Shown here: in pieces, positions 9,768-19,235 of the stretch | Layout of the letters: every line of letters begins with the position of its first letter | How positions within the stretch are numbered: the first letter of the stretch is position 1 | NCBI RefSeq assembly: GCF_009826895.1 | Contig: NZ_WUMV01000007.1 | Coordinates: forward strand, 1 to 64,000 | Source: Stappia sediminis | Lineage (GTDB): Bacteria; Pseudomonadota; Alphaproteobacteria; Rhizobiales; Stappiaceae | DNA length: 64,000 nucleotides | Direction: 5' to 3' | Notes under the pieces: model-generated | What the model was told of the DNA's origin: nothing | What the model saw: only the letters and a program-made list of their open reading frames with translations | Databases searched by the model: none | Translations under genes and position numbers: made by a program

Positions 9768-10862
9768 TCAAACTCGTTCAACTTCGGCGATCTGCCTGAA
9801 AGCTGCCTCGGCGGCTTCCAATGCGCCTTCCAGATATCCGCCGTGCTCCCGTGCGGCTTCTGACGACGCGATCATTAGTTCCCCGCCCCAAATCTTCCGC
9901 AACGGTTCCGGCAATCCGTACGAAGGATGCTCGAAAAGCGGTTGGCGGTCGGCCTGCGTCGCCGTCAAGGGATCGTAAGCCCAATCCTTCAGCATTATCC
10001 CGATCGGCTGTCCGGCAGCCGGCCCGAACATGCGCTCCAATTGAACTCGCGAAGCCTCCTTGATTTCCTCCGCCGGCAGATTGCGCATGGCGGCAGGAAT
10101 GCCGAGGAAACCGAAAAGCGCATGCGGCCCTCCTTCCGGAGGCGACGCGTCGTGTATTTCAACGAGCGGCCCGCGCCGGCTTATCCCGTCTCCCGATAGC
10201 CCTGCTTCCTTCCAGAATGGCCGGTCGTAAAGCGCGACGAGTTTCGCGTGTCCAGCCATCCAGGTCGGAATGGCGTCCATCGCCGCTAAAACACCCGGAT
10301 CGAGCGCCGGTTCGAAAGAAATGACCTGCGGAATCAGGCGCGGCGGAATGCAAAGGACGATCCGCGAGCATTCAACCGTATCTACCCTTCCCTCGCCACG
10401 GTCGAGCTTTACGATCAGTTTCGAGGTGCCACGCACCACATCCGAAAGGCGCGTCTTCAACGCCAATCTGTCTTCCGGCAATCCGCCGGCAATCTTTTCG
10501 ATCAGCCGGCCGATACCGCCATCCAGCCTGAGGGACCCTTGCATGGTGGAGAAGTCAAGGTCGCGGCGCACCGAGCCGTCAGCCTCTTCGAGCACAAGCA
10601 AACCCGCCGAATGCTGCTCGAAAACGCGCAGGCCAAGCTGACCGGTCAGACCCAATATCCTGGGCTGATGCGGCCAGAACCATGTGGGGCCCAAATCATA
10701 CCCCTTGCCCTGCGCAAGACCATCGGGCGCGTGCGTCAATATTCTCCCGCCGAACCGGTCCCGCGCCTCGACAAGAAGGTATGAATGGCCGGCGGCATCC
10801 AGAAGGCGGGCGAGAAACAGCCCGCTCAGGCCCCCGCCCGCGACAAGCGTCTCGATTTTCAT
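9768..10862 (-). CDS. FAD-dependent amine oxidase / flavin monoamine oxidase family protein
   Basis: A 364-residue flavoprotein. The N-terminus carries the FAD Rossmann motif (VAGGGLSGLFLARLL) followed by the VEARDRFGGRI signature of the amine oxidase family. A C-terminal FAD-contact segment (SSEAAREHGGYLEGALEAAE) matches the same family. These enzymes oxidise amines, or sometimes carotenoids or protoporphyrinogen; the substrate here is unknown. At 364 residues it is somewhat shorter than typical monoamine oxidases. It converges with the lipid kinase gene and lies 63 bases downstream of the EAL-domain gene. Confidence 0.8.
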   Translation of the reverse strand: MKIETLVAGGGLSGLFLARLLDAAGHSYLLVEARDRFGGRILTHAPDGLAQGKGYDLGPTWFWPHQPRILGLTGQLGLRVFEQHSAGLLVLEEADGSVRRDLDFSTMQGSLRLDGGIGRLIEKIAGGLPEDRLALKTRLSDVVRGTSKLIVKLDRGEGRVDTVECSRIVLCIPPRLIPQVISFEPALDPGVLAAMDAIPTWMAGHAKLVALYDRPFWKEAGLSGDGISRRGPLVEIHDASPPEGGPHALFGFLGIPAAMRNLPAEEIKEASRVQLERMFGPAAGQPIGIMLKDWAYDPLTATQADRQPLFEHPSYGLPEPLRKIWGGELMIASSEAAREHGGYLEGALEAAEAAFRQIAEVERV

Positions 10863-10925
10863 GGATCTATATCCTGAGCGAAAAACAGATGGCGCGAGGC
10901 CTTACGCCGGCTTTTCCACGGAAGA

Positions 10926-13856
10926 TCAAGCGCTTTCCAGCGTTGCTTCGGCCTGCAGAAGCTTCGTCGCCTCTTCGGGCATCATCGGCTGGCCGAACAG
11001 GAACCCTTGCGCGTATTCGCATCCGAGCTGGAAAAGTTCCAGAGCGTCGGACTCGCTTTCGGCCCCTTCGGCAATCACCTGCATTCCCAGGTCATGTCCC
11101 AGCGCCACGATGGAACGCAGGATGACCGGCCTTGCGCTGCGTCCGTTCGGCCGGACGAACGACTGATCCACCTTGATCGTATCGAACCGGAAACGCTGCA
11201 GATAACTGAGGCTTGAATAGCCGGTCCCGAAATCGTCGAGCGCCAGCCCCGCACCCAGTTCGCGCAGCCTTTCCAGGACCTTCGCGGAATATTCGGGATT
11301 GCTCATCACGACGGATTCGGTGAGCTCCAGCTTGAGCGTGCCCGGCATCAGCTGCGCGCGCGACAGCACGGCCTTGACGTCGTTGATCAGGTCCTGGCGC
11401 AGCAGTTGGCGCGAGGAAATATTGACGGATACGAAGAGCGGCGCCGGCATGCGGTACTTGCGCTGCCATTCGGCAAGCTGGCGTGCCCCGCGCTCCAGCA
11501 CGAAAAGACCGAGATCGTTGATCAGTCCGCTCTGCTCGGCCACCGGAATGAATTCCGACGGAGAGATCGCCCCGCGCGTCGGATGATTCCAGCGCGCCAG
11601 AACCTCGAAGCCCGCGATACTACGGTCTTCCAGCCGGATGATGGGCTGATAGGAGACGGTGATGCCATCGGTCTCAAGGGCTTTCTTGAGGTCTGTCTCG
11701 AGTTCCGAGACGCCGACGCTTGCGGACCGCAATGTGGGACGGAAAATCTCCACACGGTCGCCTCCAAGCCGCTTGGCATGGTTCATGGCGATTTCGGCAT
11801 CGCTCACGAGATCGTCCGGCTTTGCCTGGCCCTCCTCGTAGATGGCGACACCAACGGAAACGGTCAGGAACACTTCGCGATCTCCGAAGCTTACCGGAGA
11901 ACGCAGGGCCTTGCGTACGTTGTCGGCGAAGGTGGCGATCCGATCCGCCGCCTGCTCCGACAGAAGCAGGATCGCAAAGGTATCGCCGCCAAGGCGGGCG
12001 ACACTGTCCTGCGGCTTCAACTGCCGCCCGATCCTGCGGGCGACGGTAAGCAGGATGCTGTCTCCCGCGGACAGGCCGATAGATTCATTGACCTGCCTGA
12101 AACGGTCGAGATCGACGATGATGATCGATGGCCGGCCCGCGCCTTCCGCGCGCGCTCTCGAGATCGCCGCATCCACACGGTCCATGTAAAGCTCGCGGTT
12201 CGGCAGGCCCGTCAGATTGTCATGCACCGCGTCATGCAGAAGCCGTTCCTCGGCCACCTTCTGATCCGTGATATCGAGCAGCGTGCCCACACAGCGGATG
12301 ACCTCGCCGTCCGACCCGATGATCGGCCGTGCGCGCAGCTGGAACCAGCGGAAGTGCCCGTCGTCGGACCTGAGGCGGAACGACTGCGACACGCGCCCGC
12401 GGCGCTGGTCGACGACGGCATCGAGCGTTGCGCGAAACCGGTCCCTGTCTTGCGGATGCAGCACATCCAGCCAGTCTCGCGCCGGCCCCTCCAGAAGGCC
12501 GCGCTTGACGCCGAGAAGGTCTTCCACCTCGTGGCCGGTGGAAATGCGGTCGCGGTCGACATCCCAGTCCCAGATGATATCGCCGGCGCCCGTAAGCGCC
12601 AGCGCCCGGCGTTCCACGTCCGATATCAGGCCCTGCGCGATCGCGCCGCCGGCGAATGCGTGCTGCATGACCGTAAAGCCAATCAGCAGGACGATAAGGA
12701 CGAGGCCGCCCGCAAGCGCGGGCTGCACGATATCGTTCGTGAGCGACCCGTTCACCGTCATGCCGGCACCGACCATCCAGCAAAGCAGGAGAACCCAGGT
12801 CGGGACCAGCATGATCGCGCGCTCGTAGCCCTGCAGCGCAAGAACGGCGATCACGATGAAACCGAAAAGACCGATGACACCGAGCGAAATTCGGGAGATG
12901 CCGGCGGCGACCGACGGATCCCAGACCGCGACGCCAAGAAGGCCGAGCACCATGATGAGGGTGCTCAGCGCAAGATGGCTGTAGCGGATGTGCCAGCGGT
13001 TGAGATTGAGATAGGCGTAGAGGAAGACGATCAGGCTCGCGGTCAGCGCGACTTCCGCGGAGGCGCGATAGAGCTGGTCTTCGCCCGGCACGAGGCGCAG
13101 AACGCGCGTCAAGAAGCCGAAATCGATACAGAGATAGGCAAGCACCGACCAGGCAAGCATGGCCGTCGCCGGGAACATGACCGTTCCCTTGACCACGAAA
13201 AGGATGGTCAGGAACAGCGCCAGCAACCCGGATATGCCAAGCACGATGCCCCGGTAGAGCGTATAGGCGTTGATCGTTTCCTTGTAGATATCCGGCTGCC
13301 AGAGCCTGACCTGCGACAATTCCGGCGTGCGCAGTTCCGCAACGTAGGTCACGACCGCGCCGGGATCGAGTGTGATCAGGAAGACATCCGCTTCCCGGCT
13401 TGCCTGCCTTTCAGGCGCGATCCCCTGGCTCGGCGTGATGGAGGCTATCCGCGACGCGCCGAGATCCGGCCATATGAACCGTGATCCCACCATTCGGAAA
13501 AAGGGGGAAACGATCAAACGGTCGATCTGCTCGTCGCTCGGATTGGAGAGCGCGAAAACCGCCCAGCTCGTATTCTCGTCATTGCGTGAATTCACTTCGA
13601 TCCGGCGCACGATCCCATCCGCACCCGGCGCCGTGGAAACCTGAAGGCCGGGTCCGAAATCCGGGTAGCGGTCAACGACGTCGGTGAGGTCGATCGCCTC
13701 CGCTTCGAGCGGAACGGGAATGGCTTCGAGAGCCCGGACCGGAAGCGTCGCCGCCAAGGCGAGCAGAAAGGCGATCAGAACGGATGCGAGCGCACGCAAG
13801 ACGGATTCCAAACGAGAGAACAGGCTGCTGCGCAGAAGTATCGGCTTGTCCGCCAT
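10926..13856 (-). CDS. Membrane 7TM-PAS-GGDEF-EAL protein (probable c-di-GMP phosphodiesterase)
   Basis: A 976-residue signalling protein. Residues 1-42 form a signal or membrane segment, 45-195 an extracytoplasmic domain, and about 200-400 several hydrophobic helices (7TMR-like). A PAS/PAC sensor covers 415-535, GGDEF 540-705 and EAL 720-970. The GGDEF site is degenerate (RLGGDTF, residues 621-627), so cyclase activity is doubtful. The EAL domain keeps EVLAR, ELTE and DDFGTGYSS, so hydrolysis of c-di-GMP is plausible. The frame is open upstream to 14039, but MADKPILL directly after the GNAT stop (TGA-C-ATG) is the natural start. It is coupled to the GNAT and M16 genes. Confidence 0.88.
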   Translation of the reverse strand: MADKPILLRSSLFSRLESVLRALASVLIAFLLALAATLPVRALEAIPVPLEAEAIDLTDVVDRYPDFGPGLQVSTAPGADGIVRRIEVNSRNDENTSWAVFALSNPSDEQIDRLIVSPFFRMVGSRFIWPDLGASRIASITPSQGIAPERQASREADVFLITLDPGAVVTYVAELRTPELSQVRLWQPDIYKETINAYTLYRGIVLGISGLLALFLTILFVVKGTVMFPATAMLAWSVLAYLCIDFGFLTRVLRLVPGEDQLYRASAEVALTASLIVFLYAYLNLNRWHIRYSHLALSTLIMVLGLLGVAVWDPSVAAGISRISLGVIGLFGFIVIAVLALQGYERAIMLVPTWVLLLCWMVGAGMTVNGSLTNDIVQPALAGGLVLIVLLIGFTVMQHAFAGGAIAQGLISDVERRALALTGAGDIIWDWDVDRDRISTGHEVEDLLGVKRGLLEGPARDWLDVLHPQDRDRFRATLDAVVDQRRGRVSQSFRLRSDDGHFRWFQLRARPIIGSDGEVIRCVGTLLDITDQKVAEERLLHDAVHDNLTGLPNRELYMDRVDAAISRARAEGAGRPSIIIVDLDRFRQVNESIGLSAGDSILLTVARRIGRQLKPQDSVARLGGDTFAILLLSEQAADRIATFADNVRKALRSPVSFGDREVFLTVSVGVAIYEEGQAKPDDLVSDAEIAMNHAKRLGGDRVEIFRPTLRSASVGVSELETDLKKALETDGITVSYQPIIRLEDRSIAGFEVLARWNHPTRGAISPSEFIPVAEQSGLINDLGLFVLERGARQLAEWQRKYRMPAPLFVSVNISSRQLLRQDLINDVKAVLSRAQLMPGTLKLELTESVVMSNPEYSAKVLERLRELGAGLALDDFGTGYSSLSYLQRFRFDTIKVDQSFVRPNGRSARPVILRSIVALGHDLGMQVIAEGAESESDALELFQLGCEYAQGFLFGQPMMPEEATKLLQAEATLESA

Positions 13857-13857
13857 G

Positions 13858-14514
13858 TCACAAGGTTTCTTTTTCGGGAAGCCCCGTGTCAGGTTCGAAC
13901 AGCGACCGCGCTCCGGCCATGACGATTTGCGGTTCCGGATCATCCGCGAGCCGGGCGTAGAGAATATGATCCTCCCACTGCCCGTCGATGCAAAGATACC
14001 GGCGGGCGTAGCCCTCGCGCCTGAATCCGACTTTTTCAAGGAGAGTTATGGACGCCGCATTTCGCGGCAGGCAGGCCGCTTCCACCCGATGGAGACGCAG
14101 GCGCACGAAAGCGAAAGGCAGGATGAGGCGTACCGCCTCGCTCATGTAGCCCTTGCCGGCGTAAGGCTCGCCCATCCAGTAGCCGAGGGTCGCGCATTGG
14201 GCGACCCCGCGCCTCAGGTTCGACAATGTCGCACCACCGAGCAATTCGCCGTCGCTGCGCCGGAACACGAAGAAAGGGTAGCTTCTGTCTTCCCGCATCT
14301 CTCGCGAGTATCGACGCAGACGCCGGCGGTAGGAGGCCTTGCTCAGATCGTCAGCCGGCCATTGCGGCTCCCACGGCTTCAGGAAGCCCCGGCTTTCCTC
14401 GCGCAAGCTGGACCACGCGGCAAAATCCTGCTGCGAGGGAGCGCGCAGCACAACATGCTCGCCCGTGAGGACGGTTTCCGTGGCGGGATAGCTTACCGAG
14501 CGAAAGAAAGCCAT
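13858..14514 (-). CDS. GNAT family N-acetyltransferase (RimJ-like)
   Basis: A 218-residue GNAT enzyme. The acetyl-CoA binding region is seen in LGYWMGEPYAGKGYMSEAV, and the fold closes with LHRVEAACLPRNAASITLLEKVGF, both typical of the RimJ/RimL group that acetylates protein N-termini or amino compounds. Its true substrate is unknown. It is the middle gene of a minus-strand run: M16 peptidase, then this gene 13 bases later, then the EAL-domain protein one base after its stop. Confidence 0.88.
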   Translation of the reverse strand: MAFFRSVSYPATETVLTGEHVVLRAPSQQDFAAWSSLREESRGFLKPWEPQWPADDLSKASYRRRLRRYSREMREDRSYPFFVFRRSDGELLGGATLSNLRRGVAQCATLGYWMGEPYAGKGYMSEAVRLILPFAFVRLRLHRVEAACLPRNAASITLLEKVGFRREGYARRYLCIDGQWEDHILYARLADDPEPQIVMAGARSLFEPDTGLPEKETL

Positions 14515-14533
14515 CGACGCTCTCCCGCTTCCC

Positions 14534-15820
14534 TCATGCGCTGGCTGCGCGCTTCATCGACACGCCAAGGCGATCGGACAGCGTTTCGAGATAGGGGATC
14601 TTGTCCAGCGGACCGACGGCGGAAAGCGTCGGCGCGTCACCCGTAAAGGTCTCGTCGGCGACGCGGCAAATCTGGTCGAGGCTTACGGCATCGATCTTCG
14701 CATTGATCTCGTCAAGCGTCATCACCCGCCCGTGGATCATCATCTGCCGTGCGATCTGCGCCGCCCGGGCGGCGGGGCTTTCAAGCGACATCATCAGGCC
14801 CGCGCGTATCTGCGCCTTGGACCTGTCGAGTTCCTCGGCCGTAATGTCGGACTTCGCCCTGTAAAGCTGGTCGATCAGCACGGGCACGAGTTCCTCGATA
14901 TCTTCTTCCCCGGTCGCCGCGTGAATGGCGAAAAGTCCCGTATCGCGGAAGGCCCAGTGGAATGCGTAGACGGCGTAGCACAGACCGCGTTCTTCCCGGA
15001 TTTCCTGGAACAGGCGCGATGACATGCCGCCGCCCATTATGGAGGCGAGCACCTGGGCCGCATAGTAATCATCCGCGCGGTAGGGCCGCCCTTCGAAGCC
15101 GAGAAGCAACTGAATCTCCATGAGATCGCGCTGCACGCGGCTCGACCCGCCCGTGTAGCTCGCCGACGCGTCCGCCGCGACGGACTGGGAGGACAAGTCG
15201 CCGAACTTCTCTTCCGCGATCGCCACGATTTCCCGATGGTCGACCTTGCCGGCAGCCGCAAGGAACATCTGCGGCCCGCGATACCGCTCCGACAGGTAGG
15301 AGCGCAGATCCGCGGGCGAAAAGCCCATCACCGTTTCCTTGGTGCCCAGTATTGGACGGCCGATGGCCTGTTTGGACCATGCGGTTTCCTGGAAAAGGTC
15401 GAACGCCATGTCGTCCGGAGTATCATGCGCGGCGCCGATCTCCTGCAAGATAACGTGCTTTTCGCGCATCAACTCATCTTCGTCGAAGGTTGAGTTGAGA
15501 AGGATGTCGGAAAGGATATCGAGCGCGAGAGGCACATCCTCCGCCAGCACGCGGGCGTGATAGTTGGTGTGTTCGACGCTCGTCGCGGCGTTGAGTTCGC
15601 CACCGACCGCTTCGATTTCCTCCGCAATGCGGCGGGCGCTGCGCGTTTTCGTGCCCTTGAACGCCATATGCTCAAGGAGATGGGTGATCCCGTTCTGCGA
15701 CAGGGTCTCCGACCGTGATCCGCCCTGCACCCATACGCCAAGCGCCGTAGTGGCAAGATGCGGCATGTTGTCGGTGACGACCGTCAGACCGTTCGCAAGC
15801 CTGGTGACCTCCACATCCAT
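14534..15820 (-). CDS. M16 family zinc peptidase (processing-peptidase-like)
   Basis: A 428-residue insulinase-family metallopeptidase, related to mitochondrial processing peptidase beta. The inverted zinc motif HLLEHMAFKGT (HxxEH) is near residue 55, and the distal Glu lies in the following helix region. An in-frame TTG at 15826 overlaps the thrC stop, but GGAGGGAG seven bases before the ATG at 15820 decides for MDVEVTRLANG. The thrC-M16-GNAT-EAL order is a conserved rhizobial arrangement as far as I know. The cellular substrate is unknown. Confidence 0.92.
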   Translation of the reverse strand: MDVEVTRLANGLTVVTDNMPHLATTALGVWVQGGSRSETLSQNGITHLLEHMAFKGTKTRSARRIAEEIEAVGGELNAATSVEHTNYHARVLAEDVPLALDILSDILLNSTFDEDELMREKHVILQEIGAAHDTPDDMAFDLFQETAWSKQAIGRPILGTKETVMGFSPADLRSYLSERYRGPQMFLAAAGKVDHREIVAIAEEKFGDLSSQSVAADASASYTGGSSRVQRDLMEIQLLLGFEGRPYRADDYYAAQVLASIMGGGMSSRLFQEIREERGLCYAVYAFHWAFRDTGLFAIHAATGEEDIEELVPVLIDQLYRAKSDITAEELDRSKAQIRAGLMMSLESPAARAAQIARQMMIHGRVMTLDEINAKIDAVSLDQICRVADETFTGDAPTLSAVGPLDKIPYLETLSDRLGVSMKRAASA

Positions 15821-15822
15821 CG

Positions 15823-17229
15823 TCAAACTCCCTCCCTTACGGCGCGCGCATTCTTTTCAACATAAGCCTCGACGCTCGCCTGCTCGGCGGGCAGAAGCTC
15901 CATGCGTTCCTCATCGTTCATGATGTGGGCGAGTTCCGCCGGCAGCTCGGGACGTATTCCGCACGCCTTCTCCACCGCGTCGGGGAACTTTGCCGGATGC
16001 GCCGTGCCGAGCACCACCATCGGCACCTTGCCATCCGTCCTTTCCGCCGCCACCTTGACGCCTGTCGCCGTATGAGGATCGAGCAGATATCCGCTCTTCT
16101 CAAGCGTTTTCGCGATTGTCTGCGCCGTTTCATCCTCAAGACAGCGCCCGGCGTCGAATTCCGCCCGCATCGCCCGCATGGGACCATCGTCGATGGTGAA
16201 GCCTTGCGACTGACGCAAGCGTTCCATCAGGCGGCGCACCGCGGCGCCATCGCGCCCGTAAGCTTCGAAAAGCAGGCGTTCGAAATTGGAGGAAATCTGG
16301 ATATCCATCGACGGCGAGCTCGTTGCCGTCACTCCACGCATCTCGTAGGCGGAACTTTCGAAAGTGCGCGTGAGGATGTCGTTGGTGTTGGTCGCGATTA
16401 CCAGCCGGTCGATCGGCAATCCCATCCTCTTGGCCACGAAGCCCGCGAAAATATCTCCGAAATTGCCGCTCGGCACCGTGAAGGAAACCTTGCGATAAGG
16501 CGCGCCGAGCGCGGTGGCCGCGACGAAATAATAGACGACCTGAGCCACGATCCGCGCCCAGTTGATCGAATTGACGCCCGCAAGATGTACCCGGTCCCGG
16601 AATTCGAAGTGATTGAACATCTCCTTCAGGATCGACTGGCAATCGTCGAATGTTCCCGAAAGGGCCAGAGAATGGACGTTCTTGTCCCGCGGCGTCGTCA
16701 TCTGCCGGCGCTGCACCGGCGAAACGCGGCCATCGGGGAAAAGCACGAAGACATCCGTGCGGTCCCGGCCGCGAAATGCCTCTATCGCCGCCCCGCCGGT
16801 ATCCCCCGATGTTGCGGTAACGATCGTCGCGCGCTCGCCACGTTCCGTCAGGATATGGTCCATCAGCCGCCCGAGGAACTGCATCGCCACGTCCTTGAAG
16901 GCAAGCGTCGGTCCGTGGAAGAGTTCGAGCACAAAGCTGTTCGGCGCGATCTGCACAAGCGGCGTCACGGCCTCGTGACGAAAGCCGGCATAGGCCTCGC
17001 CGATTAATCTCCTCAGGATTTCGGGAGCGATCGCATCGCCGACGAACGGGGAGATCACCTCGAACGCGACATCCGCATAGGGCCGTCCGGCCATTTCAGA
17101 GATCTTCGCGTCGTCCAGCCGCGGCCAGGCTTCGGGTACATACAGGCCGCCGTCTCGGGCAAGGCCGGTCAAGAGCACATCTGCGAAATCGAGAACGAGC
17201 GCTTCGCCTCGGGTACTTACGTATTTCAC
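15823..17229 (-). CDS. thrC: Threonine synthase
   Basis: This PLP enzyme converts O-phosphohomoserine to threonine, the step after ThrB. It has 468 residues, the length of the longer class. The PLP lysine is in GPTLAFKDVAMQFLG (near residue 115), and the phosphate-binding loop is in TSGDTGGAAIEAF. The start codon is GTG, with AGGAGG 11 bases upstream. The downstream M16 peptidase begins two bases after its stop. The 177 bases upstream, up to yqgE, hold its likely promoter, but no clear -35/-10 pair was found. Confidence 0.96.
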   Translation of the reverse strand: MKYVSTRGEALVLDFADVLLTGLARDGGLYVPEAWPRLDDAKISEMAGRPYADVAFEVISPFVGDAIAPEILRRLIGEAYAGFRHEAVTPLVQIAPNSFVLELFHGPTLAFKDVAMQFLGRLMDHILTERGERATIVTATSGDTGGAAIEAFRGRDRTDVFVLFPDGRVSPVQRRQMTTPRDKNVHSLALSGTFDDCQSILKEMFNHFEFRDRVHLAGVNSINWARIVAQVVYYFVAATALGAPYRKVSFTVPSGNFGDIFAGFVAKRMGLPIDRLVIATNTNDILTRTFESSAYEMRGVTATSSPSMDIQISSNFERLLFEAYGRDGAAVRRLMERLRQSQGFTIDDGPMRAMRAEFDAGRCLEDETAQTIAKTLEKSGYLLDPHTATGVKVAAERTDGKVPMVVLGTAHPAKFPDAVEKACGIRPELPAELAHIMNDEERMELLPAEQASVEAYVEKNARAVREGV

Positions 17230-17406
17230 CGGGCCGTATTCCTCCTGTGGCCGTGGCTTTCAGTCTTTTTCCGGCCATAATCATGATTGGTCGACGCAAT
17301 CGCGCACCCTATCGCCCCCTGCGGGCTCCGGCAAGGTCGGGACGAGCCGAATATGCTGGCGAATGAGTCCGGAATTTACGGCTGCCGCAACCGGAAGCGA
17401 TTGTTT

Positions 17407-18003
17407 TCAGGCGTGCCCCGCCTCGCTTGAGAGCATGCCGGCCTCAATGCCCATGAGGGCAAGCGCGCGCTGCCATTTCGTTTCGTTGTCCTGATCGAAG
17501 ATGATCGACGGATCGGCAGGGCCGATGATCCAGCCGTTGGCCTGAATTTCCGTTTCGAGTTGTCCCGCCGCCCATCCCGCATATCCGAGCGCAAGCATGG
17601 CCTGATCGGGCCCGCGCCCTTCCGCGATAGCCTTGAGGATTTCCAGTGTCGCCGTCAGGCAGATGCCGTCGCTGATCGGCAGGGTCGAACTGTCGATGAA
17701 AAAATCGTCGGAATGCAGCACGAAGCCGCGCCCGCTTTCAACCGGGCCGCCACGATGGACCAGCATCTTGTCAGCCGGCGAAGGAAGCCGGATCGCCTCC
17801 CCGTCGTCTATGATCTCCAGCTGTGTCAGGAGATCGGCAAAGGTGATATTCGATGCGGACTGGTTGAGGACGATACCCATCGCCCCTTCTTCGGAGTGCG
17901 CGCAGACATAAACCACCGCATGGGCGAAGCGCCCATCTTCCATGCCGGGCATGGCGACGAGAAACCGGCCGTCCAGAAATTCCTCATCCAGGCTTTGGTT
18001 CAT
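17407..18003 (-). CDS. YqgE/AlgH family protein
   Basis: A 198-residue UPF0301 (DUF179) protein. The family hallmark [15 protein letters not shown] is at the N-terminus and [14 protein letters not shown] is near residue 135. The family has no firm biochemical role; one member was named AlgH for an effect on alginate. An in-frame TTG lies at 18021, but the ATG at 18003 (MNQSLDEEF) fits the family. It is a single minus-strand gene. A near-perfect palindrome lies 53 bases upstream of its start and may control it. Confidence 0.9.
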   Translation of the reverse strand: MNQSLDEEFLDGRFLVAMPGMEDGRFAHAVVYVCAHSEEGAMGIVLNQSASNITFADLLTQLEIIDDGEAIRLPSPADKMLVHRGGPVESGRGFVLHSDDFFIDSSTLPISDGICLTATLEILKAIAEGRGPDQAMLALGYAGWAAGQLETEIQANGWIIGPADPSIIFDQDNETKWQRALALMGIEAGMLSSEAGHA

Positions 18004-18055
18004 TAAATCGCCCGCTCCCAAGCAGTGATTCGATGCGATTCATCTGTTCATGAAT

Positions 18056-18082
18056 TTAACACTTAGGGCATCAAAGTGTTAA
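18056..18082. promoter_or_regulatory. 27-bp palindrome, candidate operator
   Basis: The perfect 9-bp arms TTAACACTT (18056-18064) and AAGTGTTAA (18074-18082) flank a 9-base spacer. It lies in the divergent region between yqgE and the DsbD-alpha-like gene. It is AT-rich within GC-rich DNA and has no T-run, so a protein-binding site is more likely than a terminator. A second, shorter repeat with the same spacer length (TAATAT ... ATATTA, 18199-18219) lies nearer the plus-strand gene. Confidence 0.5.
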
Positions 18083-18267
18083 CGAAAAGGAGCCTAGTCA
18101 ACCGATCACTCTTGACAGGCGATCCGATGGCCTCTGCCTCACAAAGTTCTGAATTCGCTGCGAGTGGGGTTGTTGCAGCGAGCCGGCTGGCGATCATGTA
18201 ATATCTGGTGGTCATATTATTTCCTGACACAACGTCAGAACATCGTTGCAAAGGCGAAACCCGACCT

Positions 18268-19107
18268 ATGAAAAATCTCCTGGCCGCACTCCTGGTCTCA
18301 TTGGCGCTTGGCGCGCCGGTTCATGCCGCATCGACCGACTGGGTAGAGGTTATGGGCGGCAAGGTGCGGCTGATCGCAGGTGGCGCGCTCGAAGAACCCG
18401 GTCACTATGACGCAGGGCTTGAGTTCAGGATGGAGCCGGGCTGGCACATTTATTGGCGCTTTCCAGGTGAAGCCGGCGTGCCAACGCAGGCAGATTTCTC
18501 GGCGTCCACCAACCTTGGAGAGGCGCGCCTGCGGTTTCCGGCACCTGTACGATACGACGACGGCTATGCCACATCGATCGTCTATCGGGACCAGGTGATC
18601 CTGCCGATAGAAGTGATCGCAAGGGAAACGGCTGCCCCATTGGAACTGGCGGCCGGTCTCTTCTTTGGCATATGCAGGGAAATCTGTGTGCCGGCTCAAA
18701 TGGACCTCAGTCTCAACCTTGCTTCCGACTGGGAAGTGGACTTCCCGATGCGCCTCGCGATCTCGCGGGCGACACTCTCGCTTCCCCGGCCACAAGGAAA
18801 TTCCGCTCCGCGAGTTGTTTCGATCGAGAACGCCGGATCGGCGGAAAACGATAAGGCGGGCGTGTTGAAAATCCATGTCGAGGTAGATGAAACGGGCGGT
18901 GAGATCGACCTTTTCGCCGAAGGCGCGGAAGGATCCTTCATCGAAGTGCCAAGGCTACAAAGCCGCGATGGAAACAGGGCTACATTTGAGCTTTCGACCA
19001 ACGGGCTTGTGAAGAAAGACGGCGTCGCCCCGCTCACCCTCGTCCTTCGCGACGGCGATCAGGCAGTGGAACACTCCACCGAGATCCGGTTTCCTGTCAG
19101 CAACTGA
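18268..19107 (+). CDS. Periplasmic DsbD/ScsB N-terminal-domain-like protein
   Basis: A 279-residue exported protein with a clear signal peptide (MKNLLAALLVSLALG, cleavage near AHA-AS). The rest resembles the alpha domain of DsbD/ScsB-type thiol reductases, with PGWHIYWRFPGEAGVPT and the paired-cysteine segment GICREICVP (C-x3-C) near residue 140. In full DsbD this domain passes electrons to periplasmic partners and is followed by a membrane domain and a thioredoxin domain; both are absent here. It may take electrons from a separate membrane protein or do something else. The frame is open to 18208, but the signal peptide fixes the ATG at 18268. Confidence 0.75.
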   Translation: MKNLLAALLVSLALGAPVHAASTDWVEVMGGKVRLIAGGALEEPGHYDAGLEFRMEPGWHIYWRFPGEAGVPTQADFSASTNLGEARLRFPAPVRYDDGYATSIVYRDQVILPIEVIARETAAPLELAAGLFFGICREICVPAQMDLSLNLASDWEVDFPMRLAISRATLSLPRPQGNSAPRVVSIENAGSAENDKAGVLKIHVEVDETGGEIDLFAEGAEGSFIEVPRLQSRDGNRATFELSTNGLVKKDGVAPLTLVLRDGDQAVEHSTEIRFPVSN

Positions 19108-19235
19108 TTTTTTCTTGCATATCGTGTTCAAGTGCAAGCAGCGGGAATTCCCCCTCGACGTCCCGCCCTTGCGGCACTATCACCATCCAAAGCCGGCACA
19201 AGCCGGAAAACAGTGGCAACGATGGAGGTATCGCT

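Noticed and set aside
11406-13484. Long plus-strand open frame (692 codons) opposite the PAS-GGDEF-EAL gene
   Set aside because: It is antisense to a well-supported gene, is Arg/Asp/His-rich with no recognisable domain, and is explained by high GC third positions of the real gene.
18111-18142. TTGACA on the plus strand as a promoter for the DsbD-alpha-like gene
   Set aside because: No acceptable -10 box is found 16-18 bases downstream.
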